Of a stretch of 64,000 bases of DNA, positions 16,860 through 25,354 are shown piece by piece. Origin of the DNA: Streptomyces sp. TSRI0281. Its GTDB lineage: Bacteria > Actinomycetota > Actinomycetes > Streptomycetales > Streptomycetaceae. The stretch is from the NCBI RefSeq assembly GCF_001905125.1, contig NZ_LWLE01000008.1, positions 62,001-126,000 on the forward strand, read 5' to 3'. Both the position numbers and the translations under genes were made by a program. The notes beneath the pieces were generated by a model, which saw only the letters and a program-made list of their open reading frames with translations, ran no database searches and was not told where the DNA came from. Each line of letters opens with the position of its first letter. The stretch's first letter is position 1.

Positions 16860-17899
16860 CGGGCCCGACGGTTCCCCGGTTCGACCAGCTGGGCGCGCTG
16901 GGATGGCAGGACCGGGCGCTCGACGGTCTGAACTGCGTACTGCGCTGCGTCGAGTCCGTCCTCGCGTTCCGGGGGCTCGGCCCCCAGGAGGTGGCCCGCG
17001 CGCTCAACGGCCCGCTGGACCCGGTCGGCCGTGATCTGGCCAAGGACTTCGACGGCTGCCGGGTGAACTACCGCACCGAGTTCGACGACGGCTCCCGCAA
17101 TGTGCCGTTCGTCCTGGAGAGCCTCTCCGCCGGCGAGCCGGTCATGGTCCTGCCGGACCGGTTCCATCTGCCCGGCGATGTGTACGAGGGGCGCTTCCAC
17201 TTCCACGACCACGCGGTCCTCGCCGTGGACTGGTCGCCCGAGGACAGCGTGATGTCCGTACTGGACACCGACGCCGATCCGGCCGACGGCTTCCGCAGAC
17301 GCTGGACGCTGACCCCCGCCCTGCGGGCGCTCTTCACCTGGGTGGGCACGGTCACCGTGACGGGCGAGCCGGACCGGCGGGATCCGCAGGAGTACTTCGC
17401 CGAACGGCTGGACCGGGACACCGCGTTGCTCTCGGTGGGCGCGCGCGCTCTCGACGACCTCATCGAGGAGCTGACCGGGGCGGGGCTCGAAGCGGTGACC
17501 GCCCGTGCCCTGCACCTCCTGGTGCTCGGGGACATCCAGCCCCAGCTGTTCATCTACGCCAATGCCCTCGCCGTCCCGCCCTCCTCGGGCGAACCACTGG
17601 TGCTGCCCCCGGAGCTGGCGGCGGTGCGTACGGCCGCGCTGGAGGCCCGGGTGCACGCCAAACGCCTGGGCATCGCCCTCATCGCGGCGCACGAGAAGCC
17701 GGATCCGCTCGCGGTCTATCCGCGTGTGCTGCCGCTGAGCCGGCCGCTGCGCGACGCCATGGGCCGGCTACGCGAGGCTCTGGTGGCGGCGGGCGGCCGG
17801 GAGGGTCCTGCCGACCCCGGCGCGTCGGACCGGCTGCGCGCACGGTTCGCGCAGATCGAGAGCATCAATTTCCCCGTACGCGAGGAGGCGACGGCATGA
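16856..17899 (+). CDS. BtrH-like acyltransferase, candidate amide-forming enzyme
   Basis: The 347-residue protein begins with a BtrH-N/C39-peptidase-like domain: [16 protein letters not shown] with Cys27 (and Cys31) near the N-terminus, a His in [12 protein letters not shown] (His119), and an Asp in VLDTDAD (about 138-140), giving a Cys-His-Asp arrangement. A mostly helical C-terminal half follows, like DUF4872 in related proteins. BtrH moves an acyl group from a carrier protein to the amine of ribostamycin in butirosin synthesis. Hygromycin A needs exactly such a step, linking the cinnamoyl group to the inosamine nitrogen, and the gene is coupled to a carrier-protein gene. The start is GTG at 16856, overlapping the carrier stop. 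Confidence 0.72.
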   Translation: MTGPTVPRFDQLGALGWQDRALDGLNCVLRCVESVLAFRGLGPQEVARALNGPLDPVGRDLAKDFDGCRVNYRTEFDDGSRNVPFVLESLSAGEPVMVLPDRFHLPGDVYEGRFHFHDHAVLAVDWSPEDSVMSVLDTDADPADGFRRRWTLTPALRALFTWVGTVTVTGEPDRRDPQEYFAERLDRDTALLSVGARALDDLIEELTGAGLEAVTARALHLLVLGDIQPQLFIYANALAVPPSSGEPLVLPPELAAVRTAALEARVHAKRLGIALIAAHEKPDPLAVYPRVLPLSRPLRDAMGRLREALVAAGGREGPADPGASDRLRARFAQIESINFPVREEATA

Positions 17900-18636
17900 C
17901 CGTGCCGGTGGCCCTGGTGACCGGCGGCTCCGGCCCGCTGGGGCAGGCGATCGCGCACGCCTTGGCCCTGTCGGGCCACGCCGTCGCGGTGCACGCGCAC
18001 CGCAACGAGGAAGGAGCGGCTGCCGCGGTCCGTGAACTGCGCGCGGCGGGCGCCGCCGCCCACGCGGTGACCGGCGATCTGTCCCGCCCCGGCGGCGGCA
18101 CCCGGGTCGTGGGTCGGGTGGTCGAGGAGTTCGGCCGCCTCGACACCCTCGTGGTCAACGCCGGGGTCCACCGTGACCGGCTGCTCCTGAACGTGCCGGA
18201 GGAGGAGTGGGACGAGCAGCTCGCGGTCAATCTGACCGGGGCCTTCGGCTGTGTGCGGGCCGGGGTGCGGGCCATGACCCGGCACTCCGGCGGGCGGATC
18301 GTCCTGGTGTCGTCGGTGGCCGGGCTGCGCGGCCAGCCCGGCCAGGCCGCCTACGCGGCCACCAAGTCCGGTCTGCACGGACTGGCGTGGACCACCGCCA
18401 GGGAGTACGGGCGGTACGGCATCACCTGCAACTGCGTGGCACCCGGACTGATCGCCGACACCCCCGCCTACGCCGGCCTGTCCGCCGGGGCGCGCGAGGC
18501 GGTGGTGGACCGCACCCCCCTGGGCCGTCCTGGCCGGGCCGAGGAGATCGCCTCGGTGGTGTCCTTCCTCTGCTCCCCGGCGGCCTCGTACGTGTCCGGG
18601 CAGGTGATCGCGGTGGACGGCGGGATGACGGCATGA
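17896..18636 (+). CDS. 3-oxoacyl-carrier-protein reductase (FabG-like SDR)
   Basis: The 246-residue SDR has the cofactor motif [10 protein letters not shown] near residue 10, NAGVHRD in place of the NAG motif, and the catalytic SSVAG / YAATK pair (Tyr about 155). The C-terminal [12 protein letters not shown] is typical of FabG. It should reduce the beta-keto group made by the ketosynthase, preparing for dehydration by the MaoC-like enzyme encoded at 27866. The ATG overlaps the stop of the BtrH-like gene by four bases. Confidence 0.88.
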   Translation: MTVPVALVTGGSGPLGQAIAHALALSGHAVAVHAHRNEEGAAAAVRELRAAGAAAHAVTGDLSRPGGGTRVVGRVVEEFGRLDTLVVNAGVHRDRLLLNVPEEEWDEQLAVNLTGAFGCVRAGVRAMTRHSGGRIVLVSSVAGLRGQPGQAAYAATKSGLHGLAWTTAREYGRYGITCNCVAPGLIADTPAYAGLSAGAREAVVDRTPLGRPGRAEEIASVVSFLCSPAASYVSGQVIAVDGGMTA

Positions 18637-18683
18637 GCACAACCGACCGACACGACGAGCGGGACGAGCAGGAGGACGTGTGA
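18633..18683 (+). CDS. Possible 16-codon coupling ORF between the ketoreductase and glycosyltransferase genes
   Basis: An ATG overlaps the ketoreductase stop (ATGA) and opens a frame of 16 codons ([16 protein letters not shown]). Its stop overlaps the GTG of the glycosyltransferase gene in the same four-base manner. GAGCAGGAGGA near its end also supplies the ribosome site for the next gene. The very charged peptide is unlike any family known to me. It may only bridge ribosomes between the two genes. Confidence 0.35.
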   Translation: MSTTDRHDERDEQEDV

Positions 18684-19972
18684 GCGAGCGAGTGTTGTTC
18701 TTCCCCTGGGGCTGGGGAGGCGGCGCGGCCTACACCGGCCGCTGCCTCGCCCTGGCCTCCGAACTGGCCGGGGCCGGCGACGAGGTGGCGTTCGCGGACT
18801 GTGGCATCAACTCCATGGTGCGCGAGGCCGGGTTCACGGTGCTGGAGTCCGAGCCCGAGGCTCCCCGCCCGCCGGACCGGCACCCGATGCCCTCGTATCT
18901 GCCCTTCGCCGACGTGGAGCGCGTGTTCGCGATCGCCGCGAGCTACCACCGTATCGAGCGGGTGGAGCGACGGCTCGCGGCCGACGCCCGGCTCATCGAG
19001 GAGTACCGGCCCACCCTGGTGGTCATCGACATGTGCCCGACCGCGGCGCTCGCCGCGCGGGCCGCCCGGATCCCCGTCGTCTCCCTTGCCGACGCGGACT
19101 TCATCACCCCGCGGGCGAACGGCTGGATGCCCTGGTCGACGGTCACGCCGCGCACCCTGTTGCCCCACCCCTCAAGCCTGCCGGTGTGGGACCGGGTCTC
19201 ACGCGAGCTGGGCCTGGGCGAGGTGAGCCGGGCGGAACACCTGCTGTGGGGCGAGGTCACCCTGGTCTCCAGCCTCGCCGACCTCGAACCGGTCGAGGGA
19301 CCGCCTCACCGGGGCGCCCTCCACTTCGTCGGACCGATGTACTGGAACCCGCCGGGCGCGGCCGGGTCCACTCCCCCGGACACGGACCGGCCGAAGGTCT
19401 ACGTCACCATCGGCAGCGGCGGCACGGTGGGCCGTCAGGCCCTGCAGAACGTGCTCGACGCGTGCGCGGACCAGCCGTGGACCGTGTACGTCTCCAGCGG
19501 CTTCGCCTTCGAGGGCGATCTGGTGGTGCCCGACAACGTCGTGGTGGCGGGCTTCACCGGGCTCGACACCCCGCTGGAGTGGGCGGACGTGGTGGTCAGC
19601 CACGGCGGTTCGGCCACGGTGCTGGCCACTTTGCTGCACGGCAGGCCCTCGGTCGTGATGCCGTTCATGTCCGAGCAGGAGATGAACGGCCGCGAGCTCG
19701 TCGATGCGACCGGCGCCGGGGTGCTGCTGAGGACCAGCCGGACCACCGCGTACGGACGGCTCGCCTTCAGCGACCGCTACTCCGGCCCCTCCGACCAGCC
19801 GTGCGTCGGCGTCGCCGACATTCGCCGGGGCATCACCGAGGTCCTGGGCGACGCGACGTACACCGAACGCGCGGCCGCCTGGGGGAAGCGGCTGCGGGCG
19901 CGCCGGGATACGGCCGACCTGGTCTCCCTCGCCCATTCGGCCACCCCGCACCGGGCGGAGGCGCACCGATGA
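18680..19972 (+). CDS. GT1-type glycosyltransferase, attaches the furanose to the cinnamate phenol
   Basis: The 430-residue protein has a GT-B fold of the MGT/UGT type: an N-terminal acceptor domain beginning VLFFPWGWGGGAAYTGR and a C-terminal donor domain with VTIGSGGTVG and the WADVVVSHGGSATVLATLLHGRPSVVMP signature region (about residues 305-332). In the pathway it should transfer fucofuranose from GDP-fucofuranose (made by the mutase encoded at 23475) to the 4-hydroxyl of the aromatic unit. Positional counterpart of hyg16. The start is GTG at 18680, and the next gene overlaps by four bases. Confidence 0.85.
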   Translation: MSERVLFFPWGWGGGAAYTGRCLALASELAGAGDEVAFADCGINSMVREAGFTVLESEPEAPRPPDRHPMPSYLPFADVERVFAIAASYHRIERVERRLAADARLIEEYRPTLVVIDMCPTAALAARAARIPVVSLADADFITPRANGWMPWSTVTPRTLLPHPSSLPVWDRVSRELGLGEVSRAEHLLWGEVTLVSSLADLEPVEGPPHRGALHFVGPMYWNPPGAAGSTPPDTDRPKVYVTIGSGGTVGRQALQNVLDACADQPWTVYVSSGFAFEGDLVVPDNVVVAGFTGLDTPLEWADVVVSHGGSATVLATLLHGRPSVVMPFMSEQEMNGRELVDATGAGVLLRTSRTTAYGRLAFSDRYSGPSDQPCVGVADIRRGITEVLGDATYTERAAAWGKRLRARRDTADLVSLAHSATPHRAEAHR

Positions 19973-20961
19973 ACGAGGACCTGCGCGTGGCGATCGTGGG
20001 CTGCGGCCGGATCGGTGCGATGTACGCCGAACACCTCGACGCGCTGGGCCCCTTCCGGCTGGTGTGCGTGGATGCCGAGCGCGACCGGGCCGAGAAGCTG
20101 GCGCGGTCGGTGGCCTCGGGCACGGTCGCGGACTCCGTCGAGGACCTGGTGGAGCGGGGCTGTGACGCGGCGCTGGTGACGGCGGCCACCACCAGCCACC
20201 CGGAACTGGTCGGCGCGCTCGTCGACGCCCGGATCCCGGTGCTGTGCGAGAAGCCGCTGACCACCGACCTGGCCCGGACCGAGGCCCTGGGGCTGCGGGC
20301 GGAGGAGCACGGGGTGCCCCTGTGGGTGGGCTTCCAACGCCACTTCGACCCCGGTTTCGCCGATCTGCGGGCCCGGACCGCCGAGGGCAAGGCGGGCCGG
20401 GTGCAGCTGCTGCGGCTGGTCTCGCACGATGTATCGATGCCGCCGCTGGCCCGGCTGCGCGAGAGCGGCTCGATCTTCACCGATCTGATGCTGCACGACT
20501 TCGACATGGTGCGGTGGCTGACCGGGCGCGGCATCGTCCAGGTCGTCGCCGACGGCTCGGCGCTGTCCGCCCCGGAGCTCGCCGGCATCGGCGACTTCGA
20601 CACGGTCACCGCGCTGCTGCGGCTCGACGACGGCGCCCTGGCCGCGCTCTCGGCGGGCCGCCTGCAGCCCGTGGGCTACGACGTGCGCGCCGAGGTGCTG
20701 GCCGAGAACGGCAATCTGGAGGCCGCCCTGACGCATGCGCGCACCCCCGGCGAGGGCGGCGCACCCGAACCGCGTTTCCGCGGCTACTGGGACCGGTTCG
20801 CCACCGCATACCGCCACCAGGTGGAGGCGTTCTTGACGATGGCGGCGGGCGGACCCGCCGATCCGGCCTCGGGCGGCTGGCGCGACTCCTACGAGGCGCT
20901 GCGCTGCGCGCTGGCCGCCGAGCGGTCGGCTCGCTCCGGATCCGTACCGGTGAAGCTGTGA
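19969..20961 (+). CDS. hyg17: Gfo/Idh/MocA oxidoreductase, inositol 2-dehydrogenase type
   Basis: The 330-residue protein has the N-terminal Rossmann motif [17 protein letters not shown] and the catalytic lysine motif CEKPLTTD, with the substrate-side [10 protein letters not shown] supplying Asp and His, as in myo-inositol dehydrogenases. In the known hygromycin A cluster the hyg17 dehydrogenase oxidises an inositol hydroxyl so that the aminotransferase can act; loss of it removes the aminocyclitol (recalled). The ATG overlaps the glycosyltransferase stop. It is followed by about 100 bp without a gene and then the inositol-phosphate synthase. Confidence 0.88.
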   Translation: MNEDLRVAIVGCGRIGAMYAEHLDALGPFRLVCVDAERDRAEKLARSVASGTVADSVEDLVERGCDAALVTAATTSHPELVGALVDARIPVLCEKPLTTDLARTEALGLRAEEHGVPLWVGFQRHFDPGFADLRARTAEGKAGRVQLLRLVSHDVSMPPLARLRESGSIFTDLMLHDFDMVRWLTGRGIVQVVADGSALSAPELAGIGDFDTVTALLRLDDGALAALSAGRLQPVGYDVRAEVLAENGNLEAALTHARTPGEGGAPEPRFRGYWDRFATAYRHQVEAFLTMAAGGPADPASGGWRDSYEALRCALAAERSARSGSVPVKL

Positions 20962-21061
20962 CCTTCGCCCGTACGCGTACTCCTCACGCTCTTGTGACAT
21001 CCCCTCCGAACGACAGCCCCCCAACCCCGTTGCCGTAAGACGACTTGACGAAGGGAACACC

Positions 21062-22159
21062 ATGGGCAAGATCCGCGTAGCGATCGCCGGGGTCGGCAAC
21101 TGCGCCGCCTCGCTCGTCCAGGGAGTGCATTACTACGCCGACGCGGACCCCGCGGCCCGGGTCCCCGGGCTCATGCACGTCGAGTTCGGCGGCTATCACG
21201 TACACGACCTGGAGTTCGTCGCCGCGTTCGACGTGGACGCCAAGAAGGTCGGACAGGACCTGTCGTCCGCGATCTCGCGGTCGGAGAACAACACGGTCAA
21301 GATCTGCGATGTGCCGCCCAGCGGTGTCACTGTTCTCCGGGGGCCCACCCTGGACGGTCTGGGCCATTACTACCGGGAGACCATCACGGAGTCGGCCGAG
21401 GACCCGGCCGATGTCGTCGCGGCGCTCCGTGAGAGCCGGGCCGACGTCCTGGTCTCGTATCTGCCGGTCGGCAGCGAGGAGGCCGACCGGTTCTACGCGC
21501 AGTGCGCCATCGACGCCGGTGTGGCGTTCGTCAACGCCCTGCCGGTGTTCATCGCCTCCGACCCGCACTGGGCGGCCAAGTTCGCCGAGGCCGGTGTGCC
21601 GATCATCGGCGACGACATCAAGTCCCAGGTGGGCGCCACCATCACCCACCGCGTCCTGGCCCGGCTGCTCGAGGACCGCGGTGTCCACCTCGAACGCACC
21701 ATGCAGCTCAACGTCGGTGGGAACATGGACTTCCGCAACATGCTGGAGCGCGAGCGTCTGTTGTCGAAGAAGATTTCGAAGACCCAGTCGGTGACATCCC
21801 AGATCGAGCGCGACCTGGGCAAGGACAACGTGCACATCGGACCGTCGGACCATGTGCCGTGGCTCGCCGACCGCAAATGGGCGTATGTGCGCCTGGAGGG
21901 ACGCGCGTTCGGCGACGTACCGCTGTCGCTGGAGTACAAGCTGGAGGTGTGGGATTCACCGAACTCGGCGGGTGTCATCATCGACGCCGTCCGCGCCGCC
22001 AAGATCGCACTCGACCGGGGTGTGGGCGGCCCGCTGCTCGCCCCGTCGTCGTACTTCATGAAGTCGCCCCCGGAGCAGTACCGCGACTCCGATGCCTTCG
22101 ACGCTGTCGAGGCCTTCATCGCCGCCACCCCGACCCCCGGGCGGCGAGCACATCAATGA
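21062..22159 (+). CDS. hyg18: myo-Inositol-1-phosphate synthase
   Basis: The 365-residue enzyme is the actinobacterial type of inositol-phosphate synthase: [17 protein letters not shown] for NAD binding, then [39 protein letters not shown] and SVTSQ, and a C-terminal [19 protein letters not shown]. It turns glucose-6-phosphate into myo-inositol-1-phosphate, the start of the aminocyclitol branch. AAGGGAAC precedes the ATG. Being a cluster-borne copy, it lets the pathway draw on glucose-6-phosphate apart from primary inositol metabolism. Confidence 0.94.
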   Translation: MGKIRVAIAGVGNCAASLVQGVHYYADADPAARVPGLMHVEFGGYHVHDLEFVAAFDVDAKKVGQDLSSAISRSENNTVKICDVPPSGVTVLRGPTLDGLGHYYRETITESAEDPADVVAALRESRADVLVSYLPVGSEEADRFYAQCAIDAGVAFVNALPVFIASDPHWAAKFAEAGVPIIGDDIKSQVGATITHRVLARLLEDRGVHLERTMQLNVGGNMDFRNMLERERLLSKKISKTQSVTSQIERDLGKDNVHIGPSDHVPWLADRKWAYVRLEGRAFGDVPLSLEYKLEVWDSPNSAGVIIDAVRAAKIALDRGVGGPLLAPSSYFMKSPPEQYRDSDAFDAVEAFIAATPTPGRRAHQ

Positions 22160-22201
22160 ACCACCGGCCCCGTACGCGGACCGAGAAAGAAGGGGACACC
22201 T

Positions 22202-23470
22202 GTGAGGTCCGATCCTGCCACCCTGGCGCCCGAGTCCGTCCGCGAACGGGACTTCCGCCTGTTGTGGATCGGCAGCGGCATCAGCCAGCTGTGCGGGATG
22301 GCGACGGTGGTCGCCTTCCCGCTGCTCGCGGCTCAGACGCTGGGCGCCTCTGTCGGTGAGGTCGGCCTCATCACAGCGGCGGGGTATCTGCCCTGGCTGA
22401 TCCTCACTCTGCCCGCCGGCGTGTACAGCACACGGCTGCCGCCGCGCGTCGTGCTGCTGCTGGCCGACCTGTGCCGCGCCGCGATCGTGACCCTCGTACC
22501 GGTCCTGTCGGTCACCGGCCATCTCGCCCTGTGGCATCTGTACCTGTCCAATGTGCTGGTCAGCTGCGCGACCGTGTTCTACGAGATCGTGTATCTGTCC
22601 ATGCCGCCGCGGATGCTGCCGAAGGACAAACTCGTCTACGGCAACATCCGTCTCCAGATCGCCCGCGCGGTCTCCCTGGCCTTCGGCCCGACCCTGGCGG
22701 GTTTCACCGTGCAGCTGGCCGGTCCCGAGAGCGCGCCCCTGCTCAACTCCGTGGGGTTCATCGCGTCCGCCTCCTGCAATCTGCTGATGCGCTCGCGCAT
22801 CCGGTCCGCCAAGAGCGCGAACCGCACCTCGGGCCTGTGGGCCGAACTCTCCGAGGCCGCCCGGTTCATCGCCAAGCGGCCGGTGATGCTGGCCTCGATC
22901 GCCGGCTCGGCGGTCGGCAATTGCTGCTTCGCCGCCTACGAGGCGCTCGTCATCATCTTCCTCGCCCATGACGTCGGCATCACCCCGGGCACTCTGGGCA
23001 TGCTGCTCGGGTCGGTCGGCATCGGCGGTCTGATCGGCGCGTTCAGCGCGGGCAAGGTCAGCAGACGGCTGGGCACCGCCCGCGCCGTGTGGCTGCCCGC
23101 CGCCGTCCTGGCACCGGCGGGCCTGCTTCTGCCGCTGACCCAGCGGGGCTCGGGGCTGCTGCTGTTCCTGTGCGGCGCCCTGCTCTTCCACGCCGGGTTC
23201 TCCATCTTCACGGTCGGTCAGGCCACCCTCGTCCAACTGCTCACCCCGCCCGATCTGTTGAATCGGACGGTGGCCTGCGTACGGTTCGTCAGCCGCGGGA
23301 TGCTCTTCTTCGGCGGACTGGTCGGCGGCGGACTGGGCAGTCTGTTCGGCCCCCGCCTCGGGCTGACCGTCGTGATGCTCCTCTGGCTCACCGCCCCCAT
23401 CATCACCGCGTCCTCGCACCTACGGTTCTGGCGGGACATCCCCACGCGGGACGATCCCACTTTGGAGTGA
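22202..23470 (+). CDS. hyg19: MFS exporter, probable hygromycin A efflux pump
   Basis: The 422-residue membrane protein shows about 12 hydrophobic segments, an MFS_3-like arrangement beginning RDFRLLWIGSGISQLCGMATVVAFPLL, and the loop between halves at about residues 195-215. The family exports drugs with proton antiport. In the known cluster the corresponding transporter was linked to the last, oxidative step of hygromycin A formation (recalled), so oxidation and export may be coordinated. The GTG at 22202 follows AGAAGGGGACA. The mutase gene starts 4 bp after its stop. Confidence 0.85.
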   Translation: MRSDPATLAPESVRERDFRLLWIGSGISQLCGMATVVAFPLLAAQTLGASVGEVGLITAAGYLPWLILTLPAGVYSTRLPPRVVLLLADLCRAAIVTLVPVLSVTGHLALWHLYLSNVLVSCATVFYEIVYLSMPPRMLPKDKLVYGNIRLQIARAVSLAFGPTLAGFTVQLAGPESAPLLNSVGFIASASCNLLMRSRIRSAKSANRTSGLWAELSEAARFIAKRPVMLASIAGSAVGNCCFAAYEALVIIFLAHDVGITPGTLGMLLGSVGIGGLIGAFSAGKVSRRLGTARAVWLPAAVLAPAGLLLPLTQRGSGLLLFLCGALLFHAGFSIFTVGQATLVQLLTPPDLLNRTVACVRFVSRGMLFFGGLVGGGLGSLFGPRLGLTVVMLLWLTAPIITASSHLRFWRDIPTRDDPTLE

Positions 23471-23474
23471 CCAC

Positions 23475-24590
23475 ATGACTGAGACGCTCGATATCGTCAT
23501 CACCACCATCGGTTCCGGCTCGTTCCTGGAGCACTACGACGACACGCTCGCCGAGGACGGCGCCCGCCTCGTCGTCATTCCCGACCGGAAGACCCCGAGT
23601 GCGTTCTACGACGCCTGCGACAAGGCCCGCGCCCGCGGCGCCGACATCGTCTCCCCCGATGTCGAGGAGCAGGATCGGCTGCTGGCGAAGCTGGGTGTGC
23701 CCGATCTGATCCCGTACGACTCCGACAACCGCCGGAACATCGGCTATCTGCTGTCGTACCTCAACGGCAGCGCGCTGACCGTCTCCATGGACGACGACAA
23801 CCTGCCGATCGACCGCCCCTTCCTGGACGAGCACCGGATCGTGCTTCAAGGACCGGTGGGCCACCGTGTGGTGTCGGCGGCGGGCGGCTGGTTCAACGCC
23901 TGCGACCTGCTCGACGTCGAGCCGTGCCGGGTCTTCCCGCGCGGCTTCCCCTACGGCCCGAGGGGGGAAGCGGCGGAGCTCACCGCCGCGGAGGAGGTGG
24001 CCGATGTCAGGATCAACGCCGGTCTGTGGCTGGACGATCCGGATGTGGACGCGGTGACACGGCTCGCGGTCCGGCCGCGTGTCACCGCCTACCGGGGCAA
24101 CCCCGCCGTGCTCGCCAAGGACACCTGGTGCCCCGTCAACTCGCAGAACACCGCGATCCACCACGACGCGCTGCCCGCCTACTACTTCCTGCGCATGGGC
24201 CAGCCCATCGGCGGGGCCGCCGTCGAGCGCTTCGGCGACATCTTCAGCGGGTACTTCGTCGCGGCCTGCGCCAAACACCTCGGGCACTCGGTGCGGTTCG
24301 GCGGGCCGCTGGTCAACCACGAGCGCAATGAGCACGATCTACTCAACGACCTCGCCATCGAGCTGCCCGCGATCCGCTTCATGGACGAACTCCTTGAGTG
24401 GCTGCGGGAGTTCAGGCTTGACGGCAGCGACTACCAGGAGGCGTACACCTCACTCAGTTACGGCCTCCAGGACTTCGCCGAACAAGCACGGGGCCGGGCA
24501 TGGTCGCCGGAGGCGCGGGCGTTCCTGCACCGCAGCGCCCATCTCATGCGCACCTGGCTGACCGCCGTACGCCGTATCGACGGCTCCTGA
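23475..24590 (+). CDS. hyg20: RGP/UAM-like pyranose mutase, GDP-L-fucopyranose to GDP-L-fucofuranose
   Basis: The 371-residue protein has the glycosyltransferase-like fold of reversibly glycosylated polypeptides/UDP-arabinopyranose mutases. The triple Asp motif SMDDDNLP (Asp106-108) is clear, and WCPVNSQNTAIHHDALPAYYFLRMG matches the conserved centre of that family. No flavin motif is present, unlike UDP-galactopyranose mutase. The homologues MtdL (A201A) and Hyg20 were described as non-flavin GDP-sugar pyranose mutases. Here it would make the furanose donor used by the glycosyltransferase. It is the last gene of the rightward operon; the next gene is convergent. Confidence 0.88.
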   Translation: MTETLDIVITTIGSGSFLEHYDDTLAEDGARLVVIPDRKTPSAFYDACDKARARGADIVSPDVEEQDRLLAKLGVPDLIPYDSDNRRNIGYLLSYLNGSALTVSMDDDNLPIDRPFLDEHRIVLQGPVGHRVVSAAGGWFNACDLLDVEPCRVFPRGFPYGPRGEAAELTAAEEVADVRINAGLWLDDPDVDAVTRLAVRPRVTAYRGNPAVLAKDTWCPVNSQNTAIHHDALPAYYFLRMGQPIGGAAVERFGDIFSGYFVAACAKHLGHSVRFGGPLVNHERNEHDLLNDLAIELPAIRFMDELLEWLREFRLDGSDYQEAYTSLSYGLQDFAEQARGRAWSPEARAFLHRSAHLMRTWLTAVRRIDGS

Positions 24591-24632
24591 ACGGACAGCG
24601 CCCCCTGCCCGGAAGCCCTGTGCGGGACCCCG

Positions 24633-24652
24633 GGTGGGGGCGCGCTCCCACC
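24633..24652. terminator. Weak hairpin in the convergent gap between hyg20 and hyg21
   Basis: Arms ggtggg (24633-24638) and cccacc (24647-24652) are exact complements around an 8-base loop. The 93-bp gap between two converging genes is where a bidirectional terminator is expected, but the stem is short and no T run follows. Confidence 0.3.
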
Positions 24653-24683
24653 GAACCTCCGGCGGGACGTCGCGGCCGTACGG

Positions 24684-25244
24684 TCAGCTTTCCGACCGGT
24701 TCGCCAGGACCGCGTCGACCGTCTCCTCCAGCGTCAGCTCAGAGCTGTCGAACCACTCCCCTTCACCCGCGATTTCCTTGCGCAGCGCGTCGTCCAGGAA
24801 CGACCAGTCGTCGGCGAGCACCTTGTCCCGCTCGGCGACCCGCCGCGAGACCACGCCCGCCGTCGGCGCCAGCACGATCAACCGCAGCGGCAGATCCTTC
24901 AACTGCTCCCGGTAGAAGTCCAGATGCGCACGGCGCACCACCACGTCGTCCACGACCGCGGTGACCCCGGCGGCATGGAAGCTCCGCGCCAGCACCGACG
25001 CGTTACGTGCCCGCAGCAGCAACTGCCGGTCCGCCTCAAGGTCCTCCTCCGGCGAGGGCAGATGCCCGCCCGACACGATGAGGTCCTGGAGGTGGTCGCC
25101 CTCGATGTGCGCGCCGAGGGGGAACCGACCGGCCAGGCCGGCCGAAACCGAACTCTTGCCGGACCCCGGAATACCGATGACGAGAAATACATCGGATGCG
25201 GGTTCGGTGTCGACGACTTGGCCCTGGAACGAGGTTTCCGGCAT
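24684..25244 (-). CDS. hyg21: P-loop O-phosphotransferase, hygromycin A self-resistance kinase
   Basis: The 186-residue protein has a Walker A motif GIPGSGKSS (Lys30), the lid-like ERDKVLADDW segment, and a general-base candidate in EGDHLQD. It belongs to the small zeta-toxin/chloramphenicol-phosphotransferase-like kinases. In the known producer the hyg21 product phosphorylates hygromycin A on the sugar and protects the cell (recalled). It is transcribed alone on the minus strand, so the resistance gene can be expressed apart from the biosynthetic operon. AAGGAG lies upstream of the ATG. The divergent promoter region with hyg22 is about 110 bp. Confidence 0.85.
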   Translation of the reverse strand: MPETSFQGQVVDTEPASDVFLVIGIPGSGKSSVSAGLAGRFPLGAHIEGDHLQDLIVSGGHLPSPEEDLEADRQLLLRARNASVLARSFHAAGVTAVVDDVVVRRAHLDFYREQLKDLPLRLIVLAPTAGVVSRRVAERDKVLADDWSFLDDALRKEIAGEGEWFDSSELTLEETVDAVLANRSES

Positions 25245-25354
25245 GCTTCCCCTACTCCTTCATCACATTTATCAAGCAACAGTCCGATATTGCCACAGCG
25301 ATCGTAGCAATTATCGACGACCCATCCGATCCCATTCCGTGCACGGGAGTACTT
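25245..25354. promoter_or_regulatory. Divergent promoter region, hyg21 and the acyltransferase gene
   Basis: This 110-bp stretch is unusually AT-rich for the window (about 25260-25330, with tttatcaagcaac and gtagcaattatc), as expected of promoters firing in both directions. No clear StrR-type half-site was found in it. Confidence 0.5.
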
